Assembly (NCBI GenBank): GCA_030685235.1
Contig: MU839094.1
Location: 496,001 to 560,000 of the forward strand
Direction: 5' to 3'
Source: Copromyces sp. CBS 386.78
Taxonomy: Eukaryota; Ascomycota; Sordariomycetes; Sordariales; Sordariaceae
Length of the DNA stretch: 64,000 nt
Shown here: positions 1-9,532 of the stretch, one piece after another
Numbering within the stretch: position 1 is the stretch's first letter
How the letters are laid out: every line of letters starts with the position of its first letter
Position numbers and translations under genes: made by a program
Notes under the pieces: model-generated
Seen by the model: only the letters and a program-made list of their open reading frames with translations
Database searches by the model: none
Told to the model about the DNA's origin: nothing

Positions 1-2
1 CC

Positions 3-710
3 GACTGGCCTGTTAACGTCGTTCTTCCCGATATCGAAAGTTACCCGGACAAGAACGTGGCAAGGGAGACACTACTTCTCGAACTGGCTAAGGATTACGA
101 CACCAGCACGCCCCCCGCGGAAACTGAACGGAGGAACTGGTTTGGCCGATGTGTTTATGAGAGTGACAACGATGTGTGCGATGAACAGGTTGTCACCATT
201 ACTTGGGATGATGATCCCGTTCCAAGTCCTCCGAGTTTCTCCCACGAGTCAAATTCGAAAGATATGTTGCTCTCGGACCCCGCGCGTGGTCGTGGCTCGA
301 AGACGGCAACTTTCCATATGGTTGCTCAGACGAATAAGATCTGTAAGAGATATACGAATCTGTACGGCGTCGACGGCGAGATCTTTGCGGACTCATCCAC
401 CATCACGATCCATGACTTTCGCACCGGGGAAACAACCACTCATCATCCTCGGAATGAGGACCGTGGCCATGGAGGTGGGGACCTGGGATTGACGCGCCAG
501 TTCGTTCTGGCTATTGACAAGGTCAAGAACCATGGCTGGACTACTGATAGGGCACAAACGGAACTGGTCGGCTGTACTCTAGAAGAAGTGATGCGCAGCC
601 ATGCCATGGTCTTCTGTGCAGAAGAGGCAAGGAAGAACAGAAAGGTGGTCGATTGGGACGAGTGGTGGGCAGAGCATGTGGAAGGTAAGTTAACGCGTGA
701 TACAAGCTAG
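3..710 (+). CDS. Gfo/Idh/MocA-family oxidoreductase, C-terminal part (5' end outside window)
   Basis: The frame is open from the first complete codon at position 3 (reading DWPVNVVLPDIE), so the gene starts left of the window; the GTG at 57 is only an internal valine. What is visible matches the C-terminal alpha/beta domain of fungal NAD(P)-dependent Gfo/Idh/MocA oxidoreductases: a GHGGGD motif near the middle, then a segment reading TLEEVMRSHAMVFCAEEARK, which is the usual last helix region. The N-terminal Rossmann domain is not in view, so substrate and cofactor cannot be stated. The frame ends at TAG 708-710, but a good donor (GTAAGT) at 685 could open a last intron: joining 684 to 767 after a CAG would give a slightly longer, different C-terminus ending at TAA about 841-843. 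The chosen end is the unspliced one. Family assignment is from motif recognition only. Confidence 0.72.
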   Translation, partial: DWPVNVVLPDIESYPDKNVARETLLLELAKDYDTSTPPAETERRNWFGRCVYESDNDVCDEQVVTITWDDDPVPSPPSFSHESNSKDMLLSDPARGRGSKTATFHMVAQTNKICKRYTNLYGVDGEIFADSSTITIHDFRTGETTTHHPRNEDRGHGGGDLGLTRQFVLAIDKVKNHGWTTDRAQTELVGCTLEEVMRSHAMVFCAEEARKNRKVVDWDEWWAEHVEGKLTRDTS

Positions 711-2183
711 GTCTTGTTCATAGGGCGCGATGGTGTACTGCTAGCCAGGGGCGCTCTTGCTCCCAGACGCGGCTGCTTATGTGTTTGCTCGGGGTGCTGG
801 TAACGAAGGGGTAGTGTTCTTTGTGACGATCAAGTGCGTGTAAACGTGCCCGTCCTGTGGGAGTACCGGAGACGAGAAGAGAATGGTTTATCTTTAACCA
901 GGAAAATATGAGTTGCAGGTTGAAAGCTGGCTGCTATCATATCCCATAAGCGTCCCTGTCATTGCTTGGTATTATATCAGTGTCCAGCATGAACGTCGTA
1001 TATCACGGCGTTGGTTTGTACTAACTTGAGCCGACTCTTTTACCTGGTGAGTTCCCAACTGGCATGCCTTGAATGCTGGAAGCCAGAACGTAAATTGGGT
1101 GAAGTAGGGCGAATATCGACAGGCTATCTAGGAGCATGATGTGGTGGCGGTTAGGGAATCATGGTACGCACGCCTTCAACGGTCGCTGAAGGTACCTGAA
1201 GGTAACTTAAGCTTTCAGTCTAGATGTTCGGTGTGGCGCCTGGTATAACGCTTCATAACAGGCGTCAAGACGACACCTGGCAACGGTGTGTCCTTTCCTC
1301 AACCGTCACCCGTCCTGTTAATCGGCCACTTGGTCGCCTAAAGGCGGTCCAGTCTTGGGGGTGCAGTAGAAGACAACAAACTGCGTTTAGCCTGACGATG
1401 ATCATCCCCGATACTGTCGCAAGTAATCTTGCCGACGGTACTTGATCTCAACTCCACTCCACCAGTCTCAGAATCATGCTCTTTGCTCCAGCTCGTCCTC
1501 CGTCACCCCATGCGCTCACTACTGTGTACGCCCACAGAGGCTAGATGGGCTGAAAAGTGAGCAGTATATTCCGAAGAGTGATTTGCCCAGCCTTGAAGAA
1601 CATGCTCTGGGAGGTCTACGCCAAGCCTGGCCCTGCAGCATTTGCCAAAAACCTTGTGAAGCTTTACTGATACTACGGCGGCGGGCCAATTGGGTACTTG
1701 GAGTACGAACGAAGATGGCAGGCATGGTATCAGCCGACGCGTGCCTGTAACAATGTGTTAGCTGCGCACCGGTTACTTTCTTGCTTGTATGGACTCGAGA
1801 CTTACAGGCAGCTTCCTCTCAACTCGGCTTACGGTTACTTTTATGGGAAAGCAGAGCCCTGGCCAAGTCATCTGTGGAAGCTTCATGGCGCCCACCATCT
1901 GATGAGTATGTTGGTTGAATAGAGGAAAGCGTATGTCTGCCCGTGGGTAACATGTCCTATATTGCTCCCAACTTTGTATCTGCATATCAATTCCTTGGCG
2001 TGCGTTGTCCTCGTTGCTTGCATATTTCCATCAAGCGGTCTCTGTGCGATGACGTCTGCCACGGTGTTACAACTTAATTACGTGAATGGACCAAATGTGA
2101 CATCCAGGCTTCCGTACTCGCAGGCTAACGCAGCCCAACTCCCTACGTCGTACCTAGGTATCTGCGGTACCGGATATTTCCCT
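711..2183. other. Intergenic, no convincing gene
   Basis: Balanced base composition, no RIP signature. Short frames on both strands have no recognisable motif. One + frame at about 1560-1922 is open apart from a single TGA after residues reading AAFAKNLVKLY; the next residues (YYGGGPIGYLEYERRW) look coding-like. A CGA to TGA change would explain the stop, so a decayed exon is possible but I do not recognise the family. A short direct repeat GAAGGTA(C/A)C lies near 1190-1205. Confidence 0.4.
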
Positions 2184-2812
2184 ACTACCGCTTTTTCTCA
2201 TTCGATTTGGATACCCCCAGAAAGGGTATAGCGGGCCGCCATACCTTATCTGGGCACATAAGCGAGTGCCAGCCAGCTGGTTTACCCGTGCCACCCACTT
2301 GCCAACCCCGCCAGCTGACTGCAGGTGACCTACCAGAACCCTCTCTTTTGCCAAGGAACTGGGTACCACTGTGCACCCCCCTTGTATAGTCACATTACAC
2401 GTACAATACAATACTGGTTTGTTTGTTAGTTTGGTTCTTCGGGCAAGGGTTGAGCAGAGGAGATTTGGAGCTCTTATTAGCCTTCAAAAAGAGAAATTGG
2501 CCTCCGTTTGAAGCATCATAGGACAATGGCAAGGGTTAAAAACGCCACAGAAGCCTCTGATGCCTCTTTCCGTCTTCATTTAAGGCCTCCAAAATAGAAA
2601 GATATAAAAGAGTAGTCCCCTCTACAGCACCCGTCCGCTCGAAGCTTGAATTCTTTTCTACTTTTAGTAGTTCGAGAGTGGAAATGGGCGTTTTTTGTAC
2701 CAGACTAACAAACAAACCAGGGTTAGATTGTACCCACTCGATCTTGCAGGAGGTGGAAACTATACTACAGCTGGTTAGAACGAATCCAAATCGAATGAGA
2801 AAAAGCGGTAGT
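2184..2812. repeat. Nested inverted-repeat element (two pairs of arms)
   Basis: The outer arms 2184-2212 and 2784-2812 are a perfect 29-bp inverted repeat (begins ACTACCGCTTTTTC). The inner arms 2414-2435 and 2699-2720 are a 22-bp inverted repeat with one mismatch (CTGGTTTGTTTGTTAG core). Outer-to-inner spacing differs on the two sides (201 and 62 bp). The centre holds a TATA-like TATAAAAGAG at about 2603-2612. No clear target-site duplication. It could be a foldback or MITE-like element, or an old rearranged insertion. No transposase is seen. Confidence 0.55.
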
Positions 2813-3342
2813 TCCTACCCCTGCCCCTGTGGTGCCCGTTCGTCCACACAGATTCCATGATGCGTGTCGTCCGGAGACGGTGTTTTGTGAATACAGGGAA
2901 GTTGCCTGTGACCGGGACCCAGTCCTCCTCCACCAAGACTCGCATGTCTTCCACCTTTGTTCCCAAGTCTAGCTAGGTTTCCTCCACCCTGAATTCCGGG
3001 ACAGCCTTTTTACCCTCCCGAGCCTCCCTCTCTTCCGTCTGCCATCCGCCTGCCATCGAATTTCTGGCGCCTCAGCTTGCGACTACAAGTGCACACGCAG
3101 CCGCATCGTTGGCTTGAAACCCAAAAGCCCACATCCACTCGCGGCACCCACCTGCGCACCCACTATATACCCAACTCCCTGACTCTCCGGCACCCGTCCG
3201 CCCGCCCTTCGACACATAAAGTTTCTTGGCTTCGACTTCCATTGCCAATTCCCCCCCTTTTCCTTCATACCAAACATACACTGTTGCAGCCAACCGCATC
3301 ACCATCCTCTCCTTCACATCCCATACCGATCGACCAGACGCC
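2813..3342 (+). promoter_or_regulatory. Upstream region of the oxysterol-binding protein gene
   Basis: 530 bp without a gene. It is C- and CT-rich, especially 2985-3330, as is common just upstream of fungal start codons. A TATA-like stretch (CTATATAC) lies at about 3162-3169, roughly 175 bp before the ATG. No specific transcription-factor site can be claimed. Confidence 0.35.
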
Positions 3343-4733
3343 ATGGATTCTGCGCAGCAAAACAGTAACGCAGCAACAGGAGGAAGCAGCAGCTGGGGTG
3401 CATTCCTCAAGGTCTGTCCTTCCCGTCGCATACACACTGTGCATTAAATGATGGGTCGCTGACTCTTCCGGTCCTGACAGTCCATCGCTTCTTTCAACGG
3501 CGACCTCGCAAGCCTTACGGCACCGCCCTTCATTCTTTCGGGCACTAGTTTGACCGAGTTTAGCTCGTACTGGTGCGAGCACCCTCCCGTCTTCGCTGCT
3601 CCTGCCAAAGAATCGGATCCGGCCAAGAGAGCGCTCCTTGTTCTCAAGTGGTTCTTGACCACTTTGAAGCAACAGTATGCCAGTCGAAGCGAGCAGTATG
3701 GCAACGAAAAGAAGCCTCTTAACCCCTTTTTGGGCGAGCTTTTCCTCGGCAAGTGGGCGGATGAGGCCGGCGTCACCGAGCTCATCAGCGAGCAAGTAAG
3801 GTGCGTACATCATCAGCGTCATCAGCTTTGTGTATCGACCAGTGCTAATCACTCTGCACGTGTAGCCATCATCCGCCTGCAACAGCCTACAACATTACCA
3901 ACCTCCCGACCGGCGTTCGACTTGAGGGTTACAACGCCCAAAAGGCCTCATTCTCCAAGACAATCAACATCAAGCAGATTGGCCACGCTGTTCTGACGGT
4001 CCCCTCACCGACGTCGGACCAGCCCGACACTTTCCTCATTACCCTCCCATCTCTCCATATCGAGGGCTTGATCTTCGGCTCCCCTTTTATCGAGCTGGAC
4101 GGTGCTTCTTACATCACATCTTCTACTGGATATACCGCTAAGATCGATTACAGCGGCAAAGGTTGGCTGTCCGGCAAAAAGAACTCGTTTGTCGCCTCGC
4201 TGTACCCGACGGGTAAGGAGAAGGAGGTGATTTACAATGTTTCGGGCCAATGGACAAAGTCTTTCGAAATCCACTCCGGTGCGGCCAAGCACAACAGCAA
4301 GAGCACCCTCGTCGACTCCTGGGATCCTGAAAAACAGCATCATATTCCTCTCACCGTCGCCCCGATCGAAAAACAACACCCTCTGGAATCCAGACGAGCC
4401 TGGTCAAGGGTCGCCAACGCCATTCTCAAAGGTGACCTTGAAGCTGTGGGACAGGAGAAGAGCAGAATCGAAGTTGCGCAACGTGAGGCGCGCGCCAGGG
4501 AAAAGGCCGAAGGGCGTATGTGGCAACGACGATATTTCAGTGTCCACACAGATGCGCCTGATCGCGTATTGACCCAGCTTGGCCCTGCCATTGGACTAGC
4601 GGAGCATGGCGATGCGGATAAAACTGGTGGACTGTGGCGGTTTGACGCGACCAAGGCGGAGAAGGAACGTGGCCAGCCGCAGCTTGGCGACGAGGAAGCC
4701 TCCAAGATCGCCAAAGAGCTCTTAGGGCAGTGA
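3343..4733 (+). CDS. Oxysterol-binding protein, short Kes1/Osh4 type (3 exons)
   Basis: Exons 3343-3411, 3481-3800 and 3866-4733 join to a protein of 418 residues. Intron 1 (3412-3480, 69 bp, phase 0) ends CTGACAG; intron 2 (3801-3865, 65 bp, phase 2) has GTGCGT, branch CTAATC and TGTAG. Splicing of intron 2 restores the family signature EQVSHHPP, which supports it strongly. There is no PH, ankyrin or FFAT region, so this is the minimal ORD-only class that exchanges sterol and PI4P between membranes (known for yeast Kes1/Osh4). Typical ORD features seen: the short N-terminal lid segment, then [14 protein letters not shown] and [12 protein letters not shown] before the signature, and a charged C-terminal helix with RRYFSV and WRFD motifs. 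Length agrees with Kes1 homologues. The start ATG 3343 follows a CT-rich leader and precedes the only good donor. It converges with the USP gene downstream. Confidence 0.93.
3412..3480 (+). other. Intron 1 of the oxysterol-binding protein gene
   Basis: Donor GTCTGT, branch-like CGCTGAC at about 3457-3463, acceptor CAG at 3478-3480. Removal keeps the frame from FLK into SIASFNGDL. Confidence 0.85.
3801..3865 (+). other. Intron 2 of the oxysterol-binding protein gene
   Basis: Donor GTGCGT, branch GCTAATC at about 3844-3850, acceptor TAG at 3863-3865. Removal creates the serine codon of the EQVSHHPP signature. Confidence 0.92.
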
Positions 4734-5326
4734 GGTTCGTGACAACTGCGATCCTGGTGGTTTTGGGAGCCGAGAGTTTGCGACACTCTGGTGGGGCAAG
4801 AAGTCATTGGTTTGAGAATATAATATAGGGTTATTGGCATCGATCCTCTGGGTACGCTTGCAACAATTGTCGGTAACCTTTCCGCAGCTGTTGTTTTCTC
4901 TACTCCGATCACTCGCAGCTGCGGAATGACTAACTAGCCCAGCCCCAAAAGATCACAACCAAGATATGAACCGGTGAACATAGATTCATGCATGGAGGGT
5001 TTAGTGCTCGTAGTAGGCGATTTTGGGTATGTGGTTTACGCCGTGTAGGTTAATGAGAGGTACGTCCACCTTGACAAGTGAAAGTTCGCAACTAACTGCT
5101 CGAGATCCGCGCTTTATCTATACACCGTATGCTTCTTAACTCGATGTCAAATGTTTGCTTACCGCTCACTAATGCTATGATCTGGGCTCGAGTGATACAT
5201 GTGCGTCGTATTCTTCTGTACATTTAAGTTGATCCATCTCTCTTATGAGATCTGATGCCATCAGATATGTTCTGGCCAAGAGCCACGCCGAGTGCCAGAA
5301 TTAGTTTCCACCGATGCAGTTAAAGT
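4734..5326. other. Convergent intergenic region
   Basis: 593 bp between the stop codons of the two convergent genes. It must contain both 3' ends. An AT-rich AATATAATAT stretch at 4817-4826 may belong to the + gene's poly(A) region. I see no gene, repeat or structured element in it. Confidence 0.5.
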
Positions 5327-7237
5327 TCATGAACTCTCGCGTTCAAGTTCATAAAACAGCAAGTAAACCTCTCGCTGCATGCCCAGTACGTCGCGGGTAC
5401 TTGCTTCTTTGACTTTGTCGTCACTGATACGCCACCATCGGCTGCTTGGTTTCTGCCGTTTGGATCTTGTGGTTGTGTTCGGTATTTTATTGTTGGATTT
5501 CGACCCGGCCGTGTCTGGGCTGCCGGCACGAGAGGACGGTTTTGAGGCGATTCTGATCAAGGTTGAGCGCGCCGATGCGGCCGCAGATCGTAGGCTATTC
5601 GTGTCCGTATCTCTTTCCCGAGACATAGATGTCGATCTAGACTCATTGCTAGGCAAGACACCGCCGTCTACTCCTGGTGTAGGAGCCTGTGCGGATCCGG
5701 GTTGAGTGGCTTGTGCCTGAACGGTGTTTGAAGGGGAACTGGTGTTTAGATATGCTCCGGAGGGCTGAAAGGTGCTGGGATTGGAGAATGGGGGATATAT
5801 ATTTTGTCGTCTAAAGGACTCATAGTGCCCGCTATGGTGATTGCCCTTGTGCGTCACAACGCCGAGAAGCTTGTATTTTCTCTGCTGCAGAAGGCCACCA
5901 AGAGGCAGCTGTTCGGGAAATGCAACCTTCGCAAGATTTTTCTGAGAAAAGTTGCTCATATCGTAGATTGACCGCGACAGATGGATGGCCAGGATCCTGG
6001 GAAATCCTGTCATACGGATGTGCCGAGCTATCTTCCGCTTGGGAGCATAGCGAGGATCCGGCAACTCGACACCCTCTGGTGCCTTCTCAGGATCAGTCTC
6101 GATAGCTAGCTCGAGGCTGGCTAGAGCCGTGCGGGCTTTCTCCCTCGAAGACTCTGACGTTGATCGTTGGAGATCTGCTTCGAGAGCGGCCTTTGCATGC
6201 AGCAACCGGCACTTTTCACACTTGAAATCCTCGATGTACTCGGTTTTGAACATGCCGTCGAAGCATGCGTTCAAGGTTGTTGCAGGAACATGGGGAACGT
6301 TTAGTGTTAGGGTGCAGAAGGTTGATTGAGTGGACCTAGGTCTGAAACCACAAGTCAGGCATTCAATCTGGGACTCAAAGCTCCCTTCAAACGGAAACCC
6401 TTCTTCTGCTCTGTCCTCGTTGGCGCCGTCGGGGACCGCGCTCGCAGTCGGCGTTGCCGGTTGATCTGTGCAGTTGGCTTTCTCACTGGCCATTCGAGAT
6501 AAAGGCCGATCCAGAGCTGCACTGTCTGATGTCTTGCTAACGAAGGATATGTTCGCAGTCGGTTGCTTGGCTGCACGCATAGCATAGCTTCGCGCTCTTT
6601 GCCCCGCGTGGTACTCGTCGCAAAGCCTCTCGGCCACGACCTGAAGAAACTCCTGGGCGTCCTGTTGCTGTCTGCTGATCCGCTGACCAAACGCAATCTC
6701 CAATGTCTTCACGAAGGGCGCGGCCGAAATCGTCTTTTTGTAGATCGGTCTCTCGTTCAGGGCGTCAAGGATGTCCTTCAAGCCCTTGGTGACTATACCC
6801 ATCTGGAGTCCTTCGGCTTTCCACTCGGGCACATCCCCGCGGACTCGCCATTTGCTTGTCTCGTCGCCATCGCCACCACTACACCAAACATCGCTCGGGA
6901 TGGTCTGCGCATACATCCCGCCGCCGTCCAGGCTTCGACGATGCGTCTCCCGGATCAGGTATAAACGGAGGTCCCCAAGGCCAGCGAGAGCCTGGAGAAC
7001 TGAGTTGATGAAGCAATCGTTTGCCGGATTGACTAGGCCCACGGCCCCATTCTTCTTGGTCGAGAACACGCTGGTTGAGTTAGCCGACGGATCGTTATCG
7101 AGAAAATAGGTGGGACCGAAAACGTAAATCAGCGTGATCGCGGCGAGAGAGGCACCAGCTGCGTAGGCGGCTACTGTGAGTGTCTTATCAGGCATCCTTT
7201 TGTGCGAGAACGTCGTAGGCTTTAAGGCGCTTTGCAA
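5327..7237 (-). CDS. Membrane-anchored ubiquitin-specific protease, USP30/Ubp16-like
   Basis: One uninterrupted frame of 636 residues. Residues about 20-45 form a hydrophobic segment (AAYAAGASLAAITLIYVFG), a likely N-terminal membrane anchor. The Cys box follows at once (GLVNPANDCFINSVLQAL, Cys75 nucleophile, Asn73). QQQDAQEF is at 190-197, two CxxC pairs at 293/296 and 340/343 make the zinc ribbon of the USP fold, the His box NHHSGHY has His471, and the acidic residue is Asp606 in WWRISDD near the C-terminus. All catalytic parts are present. A Ser/Thr-rich, probably disordered insert (about 480-600) separates the His and Asp boxes. The anchor directly before the Cys box is the layout of human USP30 and yeast Ubp16, both on the mitochondrial outer membrane; mitochondrial location here is an inference. 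Met15 (7195) is an alternative start that would still keep the anchor. Confidence 0.92.
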   Translation of the reverse strand: MQSALKPTTFSHKRMPDKTLTVAAYAAGASLAAITLIYVFGPTYFLDNDPSANSTSVFSTKKNGAVGLVNPANDCFINSVLQALAGLGDLRLYLIRETHRRSLDGGGMYAQTIPSDVWCSGGDGDETSKWRVRGDVPEWKAEGLQMGIVTKGLKDILDALNERPIYKKTISAAPFVKTLEIAFGQRISRQQQDAQEFLQVVAERLCDEYHAGQRARSYAMRAAKQPTANISFVSKTSDSAALDRPLSRMASEKANCTDQPATPTASAVPDGANEDRAEEGFPFEGSFESQIECLTCGFRPRSTQSTFCTLTLNVPHVPATTLNACFDGMFKTEYIEDFKCEKCRLLHAKAALEADLQRSTSESSREKARTALASLELAIETDPEKAPEGVELPDPRYAPKRKIARHIRMTGFPRILAIHLSRSIYDMSNFSQKNLAKVAFPEQLPLGGLLQQRKYKLLGVVTHKGNHHSGHYESFRRQNIYPPFSNPSTFQPSGAYLNTSSPSNTVQAQATQPGSAQAPTPGVDGGVLPSNESRSTSMSRERDTDTNSLRSAAASARSTLIRIASKPSSRAGSPDTAGSKSNNKIPNTTTRSKRQKPSSRWWRISDDKVKEASTRDVLGMQREVYLLFYELERESS

Positions 7238-7552
7238 TTGTGCTAGATTCGGTTGTTGTCCGGCGTCACACGGTCAAGAAAGCTCTCGGGAAACCATGGG
7301 ACAAATCTGGAACCAATGGCAACGTCAGGAGCGGTCCGATCGCGGTAGCGACGACCAATCGAGGCACTTCCTGGGGGCTGTGGCGCGGCTCAGTGGTGGT
7401 GTCATGGGGTTAGAACCCAGGCGTTGAGCTTGGCCGTTGCCAAGCCAGCGAACCCTGTAGGGGGCCTGTCAGATTGGCACCACTACACCAGACCTGCAAA
7501 ATTGGAGCTCCGACATTGTCGGAGTAGTAGCTTCTTAACCAACCCTATATTC
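7238..7552 (-). promoter_or_regulatory. Upstream region of the USP gene, next to the transposon boundary
   Basis: The last 315 bp of GC-balanced host DNA before the transposon tract. It contains two short palindromes: GCTTGG-6-CCAAGC at 7427-7444 and CTCCGAC-ATT-GTCGGAG at 7508-7524. They could be protein-binding sites or hairpins; neither is assigned. No gene is seen. Confidence 0.4.
7508..7524. repeat. 17-bp palindrome (7+3+7)
   Basis: Perfect inverted repeat CTCCGAC/GTCGGAG around ATT, about 270 bp upstream of the USP start and 28 bp from the first LTR. Role unknown. Confidence 0.6.
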
Positions 7553-7946
7553 TGACACACCCCCCCAGCTGAACGACGGATACCTTAGTATTACCTAACG
7601 GAAGCTAGCTTGGTTTAGGTAGTCTTTTTATTTTGGGATTTTTATTTTGGAGTTTTGGACGAATTATCACTAGCTTTATCTTCTTTTAGCCTCAGGCAAG
7701 AATCTTTTTTTTCTTTTACCTCGAACGTAACTCGAACCTAGCACTCCCTAAGCACGAATTAAACTATTAATTGTCAGATTTACTAGTGTGTATTCTAGTT
7801 GATTGAATTGTTTAGAAACTAGCTATATAACTAATCCGCTTTAAAAGGTCTAGGGGGTACTCAGGTATCCCAGAAATACTAAGACTTTAATTAAGTAATT
7901 GGGACTCGCCTCATTTAGTCGAAATCTCCACCCTATAATCTAATAC
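7553..7946 (-). mobile_element. 3' LTR of the Ty1/Copia element (split by Gypsy-1)
   Basis: Begins TGACACACC at the point where host-like sequence stops. Together with the A at 22948 beyond Gypsy-1 it forms a TG...CA LTR of about 395 bp. On - the purine tract AAGGAGG directly precedes its TGTAT start at 22948-22944, as expected for a polypurine tract next to a 3' LTR, and the Copia RNase H remnant lies just upstream. Gypsy-1 sits inside it, flanked by ATAC. The matching 5' LTR was not found near 35.6 kb, so the Copia copy seems truncated there. Confidence 0.62.
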
Positions 7947-8416
7947 TGAAATAGAGCAAAACCACACCAACAAAGGAACAGGGCCACACCATACAAACTT
8001 ACATAGCGAGGAGCAGATCCAGAGCTAATGAATTTGTCCGTAGAACTAAATAGAATTATCAAACTACAGCTATAAAACTACTAAAAGGAAAAATAGAAAG
8101 TAAAATAGAATTTTACCTCTATACTTTTCTCGTACTAGCGAAGTACGGATCTAGAGGTCGGTATTAAAGAAAATAGGAAATACTTTACAAATATAATTAA
8201 AGGTTTTAAAAAAGGAATATTACAAAGATTTTAAAAATATTAGTATTTAATTTATTATTCTTTTTCTTACTTATTTATCTATAGTTTAAAGGGGGATACT
8301 ATCCTTTTTATACTTTTCTATCTTCAATCCTATTTAACCCTAAAGTAAATCCGCTCCTCAATATTATAATTCTATAAATATTTTAATATCTATTCTAATA
8401 AAAACACTCTAATTCA
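7947..8416 (-). repeat. Gypsy-1 3' LTR (left copy)
   Basis: 470 bp, TG...CA, aligns end to end with 22474-22943. The differences are mostly C/T and G/A, as RIP would leave. Confidence 0.88.
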
Positions 8417-9083
8417 AATCTTCCCTTCGGAAGTAGTAAAAACACACCGAACTACTTCCGTATTATAAATTTAAATATTCAATAAAGGAAAAAAAAGACG
8501 AAGGATATAAAATAAGGGCGCCGATCTATACTACGTAAGAAAACTAAAGGCTACAAGCAATTAATCTACTAAATATTATAACCTATCCGCTACCTTTACT
8601 TCTGTACCTTCTTCGTATATTTTATATACTACTTTACTATACGCTCCTTTACCTTCTTCTCTTTTTTATTAACTACTTTTTTATCCGCTTCCTTCTTTAT
8701 TATTTCCTTAATCCTTAGACGAATTTAATCTAAAATACCCTAAACGCTAACTATATTAAATTCAATTAGGAAGGGCAATCGCTATTTAATTTATAGCCTA
8801 TATATCGGCGTATACCTCTCTTCTATTATTATTATTAAATAGTCTTTTATAAAGTCGAAAACGTGTAAGAACGGTTTAATTTTATATTTAATTAGTAATA
8901 TAAAATAATTAATCAAAAACTACTCTTCGTCTATTAACGTACGGATTTACTCCTTATTTTTCTCTTTCTTTAGCTTCTTTTTCAATTTCAACTTCTTAAA
9001 AATATTTAATAAAATAACTTCGGTAATAATTATTTATATTTCTAACGTTCGAAGAGTATTAAAATAATTAATATATTTTTTAT

Positions 9084-9532
9084 GAGAAACTCTATCTGCA
9101 CGGGGTAAAAACTCTATCTGCACGGGGAAGAAAAAGTGACTTTCAATGTCCATTTTGGAGTACTAGAAGGTATAAAAAGAAGGTAAAAAGTATATCGAAT
9201 TTTTCCTTATTTTTTTCTCTACCTGACAGTACCCCCCTGGATAACGTATATACCTAGTAGCTTGAGAAAACCTTAGGAAAAGAAGCAATTATAAATAAAT
9301 ATTTAGAAATATTAAAAGTCCAAAATTCCAAGAAAGGAGGATTTCGATAACGCCTAAGGCTATAAGGGGGGTATGAAGTTGGTACTTACCTCAAAAAATC
9401 CGTCAAAAATCGGCGAATAATTTGGTACTACTTTTACTTTTATACACCAAAGTTTGACAAAGTTATACATAAAAAACACAAAGTGGATCCCCGTGCAGAT
9501 AGAGGTTTTACCCCGTGCAGATAGAGTTTCTC
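9084..9532. mobile_element. MITE-A, 449 bp, 8-bp TSD
   Basis: Termini are inverted repeats starting GAGAAAC, each carrying two tandem copies of CTCTATCTGCACGGGG separated by TAAAA. The flanks are an exact 8-bp duplication TTTTTTAT (9076-9083 and 9533-9540). No coding capacity. The interior keeps many CA and TG dinucleotides, unlike the sequence around it. Confidence 0.85.

Noticed and set aside
142..492. A 116-residue frame on + and a 65-residue frame on - inside the first gene
   Set aside because: They overlap the oxidoreductase frame completely and have no motifs; they are shadows.
3265..3882. 205-residue frame on - across the oxysterol-binding protein gene
   Set aside because: It spans both introns and the EQVSHHPP exons of the real gene on the other strand; composition is that of an antisense shadow.
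4340..4912. 190-residue frame on - over the last exon of the sterol-transfer gene
   Set aside because: Antisense shadow of a well supported coding exon; no family features.
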